Below, one piece after another: positions 56,588 to 64,000 of a DNA stretch of 64,000 nucleotides. Within the stretch, counting starts at the first letter, position 1, and every line of letters starts with the position of its first letter. A model generated the notes under the pieces. It was not told where the DNA came from and searched no databases. It saw only the letters and a list, made by a program, of their open reading frames with translations. Position numbers and translations under genes: made by a program. Origin of the DNA: Stygiolobus caldivivus (GTDB lineage: Archaea > Thermoproteota > Thermoprotei_A > Sulfolobales > Sulfolobaceae); contig NZ_AP024597.1 of NCBI RefSeq assembly GCF_019704315.1, forward strand, positions 1,302,001 through 1,366,000, in the 5' to 3' direction.

Positions 56588-57733
56588 ATGAAAGTCAGTG
56601 TCTTCCACCTATCAATACCGTTCCTCACCGACCCCCCTTCAGACTGGACAGAACAGTGGGCAGTACAACTATACGTAAAAGTTGAAGAGTGGGGGGAGCG
56701 GGGTTGGGGGGAGACTTTAGTAGCGGGCAGCGGTATTATAGGGGCCTATTCTTCCGTAATAACAGAACTCATAAAGCCTTTCCTCGAGGGGGACACCGTG
56801 AGCTCACCTTACGAGCTCGAAAGCCTCTTGGAGAAGATAATGTTCAGTGCCGGTAACTGCGGGGTGGTAACAGGGGCCATAAGTTCTGTGGAGATGGCGA
56901 TTTGGGGGCTGAGGGCTAAGAAAATGGGAGTACCGTTGGCGGACCTCTTCGGGGGTAGGAGTAGGGGTTCTGTGAAAGTTTACGGGAGCTTCCCCAGGTT
57001 TTCAAGGATCGAAGACGTCCTTAGAGTTACGGAAGCGGTAAGGGAAAGGGGACTCAACTTCATAAAACTCCACCAACCCCCTTCCACGGTTTTGGAGACG
57101 ATAAAGGCAATCCGGGAGAAGTACAGAGAAATGAAGGTAGCTGTAGACCTCAACTCGCCTTTCGACTTAAACGGTGCTAAGGAATTCGTGAATAAAGTGT
57201 CAAGGTATGAAATAGAGTGGGTAGAAGAACCTTTGTACCCGCCTAACGACTACTACGCACTGGAAAAGCTGACCAGGGCTTCCCCCGTCCCGATAGCCGC
57301 GGGAGAAAACGAGTACACACTCCACGGGTTCAGGGCCCTCTTGGAGTCCGGTGTGTCGTACCTCCAACCCGACATAGCGAAGATCGGAGGGGTGAGTAAG
57401 TTCCTGAAAGTCCTGGAACTGGCCTCGTCATACCACGTTAAGGTGGCACCCCACGACAGGCCCGATAGATCCCCGGTCTCGCTTATCTACACTCTTAACT
57501 TAGCCTCGGCTAGGGGGGAAATAGAGGTCGTGGAATACCCTATAACCGATTTCCCTACAGACCTCTTCCCTTCGGTCCCGGTCTTCAAAGGGGGGTATGT
57601 AGTCCCACCGGAAAACGTAGAAGTGAGGGAGGAAGCGATAGCTAAATACCCGTACACGAGCAAGGTCAGGATCCTACATTTTAGTGATTTAGAAGGTAAA
57701 TTAATAAAATCCTGGTACGATAATAATCCCTGA
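56588..57733 (+). CDS. Mandelate racemase/muconate lactonizing-family sugar-acid dehydratase
   Basis: I choose ATG 56588; a GTG at 56582 overlapping the previous stop is an alternative. The roughly 381-residue product is an enolase-superfamily member. The metal ligands are AVDLN (Asp), EWVEEP (Glu) and AAGENE (Glu). The acid/base residues are probably Lys in FIKLHQ and His in VAPHDRPD. That Lys plus His pattern fits dehydratases acting on sugar acids such as gluconate, arabinonate, rhamnonate or fuconate. Its stop codon overlaps the regulator's start by one base. Confidence 0.85.
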   Translation: MKVSVFHLSIPFLTDPPSDWTEQWAVQLYVKVEEWGERGWGETLVAGSGIIGAYSSVITELIKPFLEGDTVSSPYELESLLEKIMFSAGNCGVVTGAISSVEMAIWGLRAKKMGVPLADLFGGRSRGSVKVYGSFPRFSRIEDVLRVTEAVRERGLNFIKLHQPPSTVLETIKAIREKYREMKVAVDLNSPFDLNGAKEFVNKVSRYEIEWVEEPLYPPNDYYALEKLTRASPVPIAAGENEYTLHGFRALLESGVSYLQPDIAKIGGVSKFLKVLELASSYHVKVAPHDRPDRSPVSLIYTLNLASARGEIEVVEYPITDFPTDLFPSVPVFKGGYVVPPENVEVREEAIAKYPYTSKVRILHFSDLEGKLIKSWYDNNP

Positions 57734-58380
57734 TGAGCAACCTAACGGAGACCGCCTATAACAAGATACTTAGTAATATAGTTAACGGTAAGTACAGACA
57801 AGGGCAGAGGCTGACGGAAGACCAGTTATGTAAAGACCTCAATATGAGCAGGACACCTGTGAGGGAGGCACTGAGGATGTTATTGTCTGAAGGGGTAATA
57901 AAGAAAGAGAACAAGTCCTATTCGGTAGTTTACATCACCGCGGAGGAGGTGAGGATGTTATACGAGGTGAGGATCCCGTTGGAGGGGCTCGCCGCTAGGC
58001 TGGCCTCATTGAGGGCTAGTGAAGAGGACATAATAAATATGGAGAGGACACTGTTTAAAGTCAAAGAAGAGTTAGAAAAAGGTGACCCCGACCCCCTGAC
58101 GTTGGCCCAACTTAACGGTGCATTTCATGAGGCTATTGCAAACGCCGCGAGGAACACTTACTTACGTTCTTACCTCACAAGCACAAGGGTCAAGTTAAAA
58201 ATAGTGAGGACTTCACTCTTTACCAGTTTTGAAAGGAGGGCGGAAGAATATGATGAACACTACTCGGTGTTTACCGCTATTAAGGAGAGGGAGCCGGAGG
58301 AGGCAGAACGTCTGATGGTAGAGCACGAGAAAAGGGTATTGGACTACTTGGAAAAGAGGGTCTTAGTGTATATGAGTTAA
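57733..58380 (+). CDS. GntR-family (FadR/FCD-type) transcriptional regulator
   Basis: The 215-residue product has an N-terminal winged-helix domain (RLTEDQLCKDLNMSRTPVREALRMLLSEG, the GntR signature) and a helical FCD ligand-binding domain (MLYEVRIPLEGLAARLA, FHEAIANAARNTYL, EEYDEHYSVFTAIKERE). The conserved His residues in FHEAIA, EHYSVF and EHEKR fit the metal site of the FCD family. Such regulators usually respond to an organic acid and repress the adjacent operon. Here it would sense a sugar acid made or used by the neighbouring dehydratases. FCD regulators are common in bacteria and scarce in archaea, so transfer is likely. Confidence 0.9.
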   Translation: MSNLTETAYNKILSNIVNGKYRQGQRLTEDQLCKDLNMSRTPVREALRMLLSEGVIKKENKSYSVVYITAEEVRMLYEVRIPLEGLAARLASLRASEEDIINMERTLFKVKEELEKGDPDPLTLAQLNGAFHEAIANAARNTYLRSYLTSTRVKLKIVRTSLFTSFERRAEEYDEHYSVFTAIKEREPEEAERLMVEHEKRVLDYLEKRVLVYMS

Positions 58381-59003
58381 TCCCGTGTTACGGAGTATTT
58401 TCATCATCGCGGTCAGGACAGAAAGGGTAAGGGCTTTTCCCTATCTGTTAAAACCTTTAACGCGGTTTTTGGGCCTCTTTGTTCTCCGGTCTAGCGTGGT
58501 TAAGGGGTAGTCCCGCTGTTAGGTCCACTACCCTTACTGTTTGACCTCACCTAGGTGACCTCCGAGGGGTTTTCACCTTGTTACCGTTAAGCCCAGTTAC
58601 CCTCCCGTTAAAGGGGTAGTAATTACCTTCCCTTCTCCCCCGTTTACACTCAGTCATACAAGGCACAGATAAGGTGAGGACGACAGAAACCGGATTGGCG
58701 AAGCAAGCGGGTGACGTTTACATCTCGCTCAGCGTAGGTAGTGTCCAAGTAATTTCAAAGCAAGTGTCCTATGAGGGAGGAGAGGGTGACTTAGGAAGAT
58801 TTGCGAAGAGAGGGAGTCTATGAAGTTTATATGTTATCCTCTGTATATTTTATCTACTTATGTTATAGGTCCTGTAGGAGCAGTAGTTATACCATAGCCC
58901 GTTTCTGACCTGGCTTTTCCCGCCGACGGTAAGCTAAAGGCCGTTGACAGCAGTTTCTAATAAATCGTAAAGTTTATATTATTTCATCACAAACTCTTAT
59001 ACA
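58381..59003. other. Non-coding stretch before IS607 element
   Basis: No supported gene. G/C-rich up to about 58820, then A/T-rich. The left end of the IS607-type element must lie in the last part; it cannot be placed because this family has no inverted repeats. Confidence 0.4.
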
Positions 59004-59588
59004 ATGCTAAGACCCAAAGAAGTCTGTCAACGTCTAGGGATTTCCTATGCAACACTTAGAGAATACGTTAAGAAGGGTTACATTAAGCCAGTAGTATTAC
59101 AGAGCGGGAAGTGGAGGTTTAGGGAAGAAGATGTAGAGAAATTAATGGGGATTGTTAAAAAGAGGAAAGTGATATTATACGCAAGAGTGTCATCGAACAC
59201 ACAGAAAGACGACTTGGCGAATCAAGTGAAATACCTAGAGGAACAGGTCAAGGACTATGACCAGGTAATAACTGATATAGGATCTGGACTAAACATGAAG
59301 AGAAAAGGATTCCTCAAATTATTGAGGATGATACTGAACAACGAGGTCGCAAGGGTGGTCGTCGCATACCCAGACAGGCTTGTCAGGTTCGGATTCGAGA
59401 TAATTGAAGAAGTATGCAAAGCACACAACTGCGAAATAGTAGTGTTAAACGAGGAAGATAAAACACCAGAACAAGAGTTGATAGAGGATCTGATCTCAAT
59501 CCTAGTATCATTCAGTGGGAAGCTGTACGGCATGAGGAGCCATAAATATGAAAAGGTGAAGAAATGTGTCGAGGAGCTTAAGGCTTAA
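59004..59588 (+). CDS. tnpA: IS607-type serine recombinase TnpA
   Basis: The 194-residue product has a MerR-type helix-turn-helix at the N-terminus (PKEVCQRLGISYATLREYVKKG), then a resolvase-type catalytic domain. That domain has YARVSSNTQ (the catalytic Ser follows Arg-Val), ITDIGSGLNMKRKGF and ARVVVAYPDRLVRFG. N-terminal placement of the DNA-binding domain is the mark of IS607 recombinases. All active-site residues are visible, so it should be functional. It overlaps tnpB by 23 nt. Confidence 0.92.
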   Translation: MLRPKEVCQRLGISYATLREYVKKGYIKPVVLQSGKWRFREEDVEKLMGIVKKRKVILYARVSSNTQKDDLANQVKYLEEQVKDYDQVITDIGSGLNMKRKGFLKLLRMILNNEVARVVVAYPDRLVRFGFEIIEEVCKAHNCEIVVLNEEDKTPEQELIEDLISILVSFSGKLYGMRSHKYEKVKKCVEELKA

Positions 59589-60861
59589 AACATTTCAACC
59601 AGAAGAGGAGTATATTTACCTAACCTACTCCCTGAAGAACGATAAGAAGGAGGAGAGCAGGATATTACTAGAGAACTACAAAATCCTACTACAAAAAGCA
59701 TTAGACTGGTTGTGGGAGAGGACTAAGGTAGAGAGGAAGGAAGTGAGGAAAGGTAAGAAAGTGCTTACAAAGGTAAAAATAACCTTACCTAAGAAGAAGG
59801 AGGTATACAAGGAGCTCAGGGATGAACTAGAGAAGATTAACGTCCTAGCTTCACACTACGTGGATAAGGCAATAAACGATGCTTACTCACTCCTGAAGAG
59901 TTGGAAGAGGAGAGCTGAGAAGGGACAAGCATCACTTAGGAAACCCAAGCTAAAGAAGGTTTATGTTAGGGTAAAATCAACGCTGAGGAAGGTTGAGGGT
60001 GAGTCAGTTAGGGTAACTGTTAAACCTTACGAATACATCACGTTTTCGTGGTCACATGCATGGTTCTCTAAAAGGGTTAAAGGGCTGGAACTCGGCGAGC
60101 CTATAATTAAGGAGGAAAAAGTGTACCTACCGTTCCGCTATAAATTACCTTGGAGTACTCCGCTCAACTTCCTAGCAATTGATAGCAACCTTTACACATT
60201 AGACGCTTACGACGGGGGGAAATTCATAACGTTCTCCATCAAGGAGCTGTACAGTCTGAAGTACGGTATGCAGTTGAAGAGGGCTAGGGTTCAGTCCTTC
60301 GCCTCAAAGCACCCTAAGAAGGGTAAGGAACTTACGAGAAAGTACTCCCACCGTGAGAGGAACAGGGTGCTCGACTACGTTCACAAGTTCGTCAACAAAC
60401 TCTTGGAAATGTACCCGCTGACCATGTTTGCAGTAGAGAAGCTAGACAAACAAGCGATGTTCGAGGACGCCACTGACTCCCTCTCAAGGAAGATATCGAG
60501 GACTGTGTGGAGGACAATACACCGTGTGCTTAAATACAAGGCTCCGCTTTACGGTTCATTCGTTAAGGAAGTGAACCCGCACCTCACCTCTAAGTCCTGC
60601 CCCAGATGTGGATGGGTTTCCCGAAAGGTCGGCAGGACTTTTAGGTGTGAGAGGTGTGGGTTCACGTTAGATAGGCAATTAAACGCATCTCTGAACATCT
60701 ACCTCAAGATGTGCGGGTTCCCCCGCATCCGCGATATTCCGCGGGTGTGGGTTGGGGTTATCCCGCTAAAGGGGCGGAGGAGGATGAATGGGGCAATGCT
60801 CCATGACTCTGGTGAAGCCCAAGGGCTGAGGGTTGATATGAAATATTATGAAATCCTATGA
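59566..60861 (+). CDS. tnpB: TnpB, RuvC-like RNA-guided nuclease family, with altered third RuvC motif
   Basis: The 431-residue product has a helical N-terminal part, a RuvC-like core and a zinc ribbon (CPRC and CERC). RuvC-I is LAIDSN (Asp206) and RuvC-II is FAVEKL (Glu291). In RuvC-III the family consensus DRDxNA reads DRQLNA (366-374), so the expected catalytic Asp is Gln371 and only Asp369, two residues earlier, remains. The frame is otherwise intact and preserved. TnpB proteins normally cut DNA at sites chosen by a guide RNA read from the element's 3' end; whether this variant cuts is uncertain. Confidence 0.9.
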   Translation: MSRSLRLKTFQPEEEYIYLTYSLKNDKKEESRILLENYKILLQKALDWLWERTKVERKEVRKGKKVLTKVKITLPKKKEVYKELRDELEKINVLASHYVDKAINDAYSLLKSWKRRAEKGQASLRKPKLKKVYVRVKSTLRKVEGESVRVTVKPYEYITFSWSHAWFSKRVKGLELGEPIIKEEKVYLPFRYKLPWSTPLNFLAIDSNLYTLDAYDGGKFITFSIKELYSLKYGMQLKRARVQSFASKHPKKGKELTRKYSHRERNRVLDYVHKFVNKLLEMYPLTMFAVEKLDKQAMFEDATDSLSRKISRTVWRTIHRVLKYKAPLYGSFVKEVNPHLTSKSCPRCGWVSRKVGRTFRCERCGFTLDRQLNASLNIYLKMCGFPRIRDIPRVWVGVIPLKGRRRMNGAMLHDSGEAQGLRVDMKYYEIL

Positions 60862-61130
60862 AGCCCAAACCCCGTTTTACAAAATAATTATTATTACGTA
60901 TGTGTTGTCCGTCGGCGAACTATACTAGGCTAAGGGAAATTATGACCTGCAAAGGACACGTGAAAGGCACCTCACCTCCCCACAGATAAACCTAGATAGC
61001 CTCAGGAGTATTGCCCTTTAAAGACCGACCGGGTATGGAAGTAAGTTAAAATTGCTCGCCACGGGTTGACCGTCCTTCGGGGAGGTAGTTGTAAAGAGCT
61101 TTATATACTAGTAAATAGTAAAGTGGACCT

Positions 61131-61364
61131 ATGGAGAGGGTAAAGGTAACGAGGGGCTACCAAGTGACTATCCCCGCCTCAATAAGGAGCAAGATCGACA
61201 TAAGGGAAGGCGACGTATTTGAGGTCTACTTAAACGGCGACGAGATCGTACTGAGGAAAGCCAGGACGCAGAGGCCCAGAGTAAAGCTCGGTAGGGAATT
61301 ATCACTAGAAGATATCGAGGGAGCGATAAGGCGCGGAGAGGGAGAGAGCTATAGTCGACACTAA
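61131..61364 (+). CDS. AbrB-type antitoxin (VapB-like)
   Basis: The 77-residue product has a SpoVT/AbrB fold: MERVKVTRGYQVTIPASIRS followed by REGDVFEVYLNGDEIVLRK, and a flexible C-terminal tail (LSLEDIEGAIRRGE) that would block a toxin. A TATA box (CTTTATATAC, 61099-61108) gives a leaderless start at ATG 61131. The next gene is a broken PIN-domain toxin. Confidence 0.85.
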   Translation: MERVKVTRGYQVTIPASIRSKIDIREGDVFEVYLNGDEIVLRKARTQRPRVKLGRELSLEDIEGAIRRGEGESYSRH

Positions 61365-61834
61365 CGCGGTCGTATAAGACTATGTAGAGGACTCAGCACA
61401 CCACAAAGAAGCCGAGGCAACCCTGTACTCCTCGGACAAATGGGTGGTCCCAGTAATCGTTGCCCACGAACTGGTCTGGTTTTTAGAAGGCATGGGACTG
61501 GAGGACAGGCTCGGCGACATTACAGCATACTCACAGCACCGAAGAGCGGAGGTGGTTTACGACTGCGGTGACCACATAACTGGAGCCATAGAGGTCTTAA
61601 AGAAAGAAAAAACTCCCCGTTTCGGATTATAAGGACATGGTCATACTCTCCCACGCGGTACGCGAAAGACACTCCCTAGCTACGTTTGACAAACGACTAT
61701 CGAGACCCGCGGAAAGGTACGGCGTGGAAGTCATTTCTAGATGCCAAGGGAACAAAACTCTTTTCCCTAAAATACGCCATAGCCAAATCAGAATAATTTT
61801 AGAAACCGCAAACCGTTTACTTCTAAATAATTAA
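61345..61834 (+). pseudogene. Broken VapC PIN-domain toxin
   Basis: Translation shows a PIN domain: AIVDTNAVV, then an in-frame TAA at 61375-61377. It continues DYVEDSAHHKEAEATL, VPVIVAHELVWFLEG, and after a shift near 61610 reads DYKDMVILSHAV and ATFDKRL. The acidic set (Asp in DTN, Glu in HELVW, Asp in YKDMV, Asp in TFD) is still present, so decay is recent. With one stop and one frameshift it cannot make a toxin, leaving the antitoxin alone. Confidence 0.8.
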
Positions 61835-61940
61835 AAGTCCTGTACGAGAACGAGGCACAATTTTTTTAAGACACGATGTCGCGGTCATCATACTTTGACG
61901 TACTTAAGGGTCTTAACCGAGGTCGGTGACCCCCAAACTC
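61835..61940. other. Short non-coding stretch
   Basis: A T-rich run (AATTTTTTTAAG, about 61859-61870) may terminate transcription from the toxin-antitoxin locus. Nothing else seen. Confidence 0.3.
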
Positions 61941-62026
61941 GTTTCAACGGGTCAGAGGAGCGGCGAGGAGGGAAGCCAGTTAGTGAACACCTAAGTTCAC
62001 ACACGCGTTTCAACGGGTTAGAGGAG
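61941..62026 (-). repeat. Pair of 20-bp direct repeats, possible CRISPR relic
   Basis: GTTTCAACGGGT(C/T)AGAGGAG occurs at 61941-61960 and 62007-62026 (19 of 20 identical), 66 bp apart. Read on the minus strand it ends CCCGTTGAAAC, like the end of archaeal CRISPR repeats, and the spacing equals the period of the array just downstream. Only two units are seen. Confidence 0.35.
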
Positions 62027-62221
62027 CCCTCCTTGATCTACCGGCCAGTTAACCCCGTGAAGCTTAGCCTTCACTTTGCAGTGTCCGTTCCCTTTTGGCA
62101 CCAGAATTTTAAGCTGACCTGAAGTAAAGCCTAAAGACCTTATAAGTGTTATCAGTCAGTTCGTATTGTTAAGGAAAACAGGGTAACTACCATTTCCTCG
62201 AAATTAAGAGTATTAATTTTG

Positions 62222-62414
62222 CAAGGGTCGTAAGACCCATCTTACGGAACCACATAAAACCTCGTAACCCCTTCTAGTAAACGTTACTAAAGTATGTTTG
62301 TCCCTCCTTCTAAACCTCTCCCAAGATAGTATTAGATAGAATAGCCCTTAAGAATAATCTTGTTTTTTAGTACTAATTCTTTGTAGAATCTAATCGGCAT
62401 TTGAGAACACTCCC
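62222..62414 (-). mobile_element. Decayed IS1-family end next to the CRISPR array
   Basis: About 190 bp align with the transposase-proximal end of the IS copies, through AAGGGTCGTAAGACCCATCT (IS: AAGGGTTACGAGGTCCATCT), CCTCGTAACCC, GTATGTTTG and the exact terminus TTGAGAACACTCCC (62401-62414). Outer end to the right, 30 bp from the last CRISPR repeat. No opposite end is present. Confidence 0.6.
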
Positions 62415-62444
62415 AACCGAAGTTACCTTTTTTCCTATATTTGA

Positions 62445-64000
62445 GTTCTAAGTCCCTAAGGCAGTGCTATAAACCTCCCTAGAACTTCTTTGCCCCGCTA
62501 CTGTCTCCCAGTTTCAAGTCCCCAAGGGAATGCTACAAACACGAATTTTTGGTATTTTTTATAAGCTCTAATATTATTGTTTCAAGTCCCCAAGGGATTG
62601 CTACAAACAATCGTACTAGAATTATTATCGCTGATATCCCATCGTTTCAAGTCCCCAAGGGAATGCTACAAACAATGTATTATGACCCTATCACAGAACG
62701 ATATATACGTTTCAAGTCCCCAAGGGAATGCTACAAACAGAAAAGCATTAAGAGGGAATTAGGATGGCAAGAGGTTTCAAGTCCCCAAGGGAATGCTACA
62801 AACGACTAGGAGTAGGAGGTATCTTAGCAGCGTTCAAAAGTTTCAAGTCCCCAAGGGAATGCTACAAACGAGAAGGTGTTTTAGGGCTAAGGTAAATGGA
62901 GTGTGTTTCAAGTCCCCAAGGGAATGCTACAAACAGAAGGACTTAGAGGACTTCATAAAAAGAAAGGACGAAAGTTTCAAGTCCCCAAGGGAATGCTACA
63001 AACGTCCTCGTTTTCAGCCCACACATATATGAACTGTATGTCGTTTCAAGTCCCCAAGGGAATGCTACAAACAAAGCGATATATCCCCGATGGCGGAGGA
63101 GTGCACTAGTTTCAAGTCCCCAAGGGAATGCTACAAACTAGCTTGGGATCCAACACTTGCGCTTTTACTGCTTACTGTTTCAAGTCCCCAAGGGAATGCT
63201 ACAAACTCTAGAATAATCAAGGGTTAAGTTGATGAGGAGTTCGGTTTCAAGTCCCCAAGGGAATGCTACAAACATAGTACACCGTTTTCTTTTTTAAATA
63301 CTGTCTTATCGTTTCAAGTCCCCAAGGGAATGCTACAAACATCGAGAGGGCAAAAATTGAGGGGTGTGATGTATTGCGTTTCAAGTCCCCAAGGGAATGC
63401 TACAAACTTCCGATCTAAATTCGGGATTTGTTTCACAAGCTGCAAGTTTCAAGTCCCCAAGGGAATGCTACAAACTAGGAACTGCGGTTACACTCTGTAC
63501 AAATTTGAAAAAGGTTTCAAGTCCCCAAGGGAATGCTACAAACATTATACTTCACCAGATATTATCACGTATGACCATAGTTTCAAGTCCCCAAGGGAAT
63601 GCTACAAACTCGATGCTCGGTGCGGCAGAGACTGAGTATAGTATCCTGTTTCAAGTCCCCAAGGGAATGCTACAAACCGGTAGGTAGCGGAGGTGCTATA
63701 GCGTATCAGCTGAGTTTCAAGTCCCCAAGGGAGTGCTACAAACATTCTATAACACTACCTTCATCAGTTTCCCTGACTCTGTTTCAAGTCCCCAAGGGAG
63801 TGCTACAAACGAATATCTACGGTGAGCCGGAAGTAGTGCTATCATAGTTTCAAGTCCCCAAGGGAGTGCTACAAACCAAAACGCGAAGGTGATGTGAAAT
63901 GACTATAGATTAGTTTCAAGTCCCCAAGGGAGTGCTACAAACTGAAGAAAATCAAAGATATGCACTTATAAAAATTAGGTTTCAAGTCCCCAAGGGAGTG
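62445..64000 (-). CRISPR. CRISPR array, 22 full repeats plus one cut by the window edge and one degenerate
   Basis: The 30-bp repeat (plus strand: GTTTCAAGTCCCC then AAGGGAATGCTACAAAC) starts at 62511, 62579, 62644, 62709, 62774, 62840, 62905, 62974, 63043, 63109, 63177, 63244, 63311, 63378, 63446, 63514, 63580, 63648, 63714, 63781, 63847 and 63913, with a partial copy at 63979. Spacers are 35-39 bp and all different. A degenerate repeat (62445-62474, 24 of 30 matches) closes the left side with a 36-bp spacer. The minus-strand repeat ends GGACTTGAAAC, so crRNA is read leftwards; leader and newest spacers lie beyond the right edge. The repeat starting 62579 has T for A (GGGATTG); the last five have GGGAGTG. 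No cas gene is in the window. Confidence 0.97.

Larger units (their letters stand above)
59004..60861 (+). mobile_element. IS607-type element (tnpA + tnpB)
   Basis: Two overlapping genes, a serine recombinase and a TnpB protein, in the order typical of IS607. Exact ends are not definable: IS607 elements lack terminal inverted repeats and target duplications. TGAAGCCCAA occurs at the 3' part of tnpB (near 60814) and just after its stop (near 60860), a possible end signal. Span given is that of the genes. Confidence 0.85.

Noticed and set aside
62549-63847. Several 60-100 codon frames inside the array
   Set aside because: They consist of translated CRISPR repeats (FQVPKGMLQT, SFKSPRECYK, VSSPQGNATN) and are not genes.
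1-64000. tRNA and rRNA genes
   Set aside because: I looked for cloverleaf T-arm and acceptor patterns in the gene-free stretches and found none that I could support; a covariance-model search would settle it.
61131-64000. cas genes near the array
   Set aside because: No Cas1, Cas2, Cas4 or effector motif is present on the visible side; if they exist they are to the right of the window.

Overview
The window is chromosomal DNA of a thermoacidophilic archaeon of the order Sulfolobales; the genus cannot be fixed from the sequence. Grounds: most single genes start 0-10 nt downstream of the expected transcription start, 25-30 bp after an A/T-rich TATA box (leaderless genes). Three copies of an IS1-family element about 1.17 kb long resemble ISC1173. 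Thermopsin-family proteins, Hanks-type kinases with HLDVKP catalytic loops, GH116 glycosidases, a PaREP1-like protein, an IS607-type tnpA/tnpB pair and an archaeal CRISPR repeat ending TTGAAAC (minus-strand sense) are also present. No rRNA, tRNA or cas gene was recognised.

Layout. (1) 1-32.3 kb is dominated by surface and signalling genes: a secreted stalked protein (open at the left edge) with a zinc-ribbon membrane protein; a soluble Ser/Thr kinase with a small partner; a thermopsin-family protein; a second zinc-ribbon membrane protein; a 1261-residue receptor-like kinase with a thermopsin-like ectodomain, one membrane span and a cytoplasmic kinase domain, overlapped by a PPP-type phosphatase gene; further membrane-anchored surface proteins; a polytopic membrane kinase; and a membrane-anchored HTH protein. 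Three IS1-family copies and two decayed ends are scattered through it. (2) 32.3-42.6 kb is a gene-poor accessory or defence-like stretch: a vestigial CRISPR-like mini-array, a split OLD-like ATPase/TOPRIM pair, a Panacea-like antitoxin with a membrane-segment partner, a MITE, an MFS transporter, an overlapping small-gene pair with an internal 183-bp duplication, and an AAA/DUF4143 ATPase. (3) 42.7-58.4 kb is carbohydrate metabolism: a PIG-L deacetylase, three GH116 paralogues, an SDR dehydrogenase, a GH36 alpha-galactosidase-like enzyme, and an operon of SAF protein, altronate-dehydratase-type enzyme, enolase-superfamily dehydratase and GntR/FCD regulator. The first two GH116 genes lie between two inverted copies of a 200-bp repeat. 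(4) 58.4-64 kb is mobile and defence DNA: an IS607-type element whose TnpB lacks the usual third RuvC Asp, an AbrB-type antitoxin with a broken VapC, an IS end remnant, and a CRISPR array of 22 complete repeats running off the right edge.

How it fits together. The kinase/phosphatase set looks like a phospho-signalling module tied to the cell surface. Extracellular thermopsin-type domains would face the acidic medium and cytoplasmic kinase and PPP domains would write and erase phosphate. The sugar region looks like uptake-independent breakdown: GH116 and GH36 release hexoses, PIG-L may deacetylate amino sugars, and SDR, sugar-acid dehydratases and the GntR-type regulator would process acid derivatives. 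These functional links are inference from domains and gene order.
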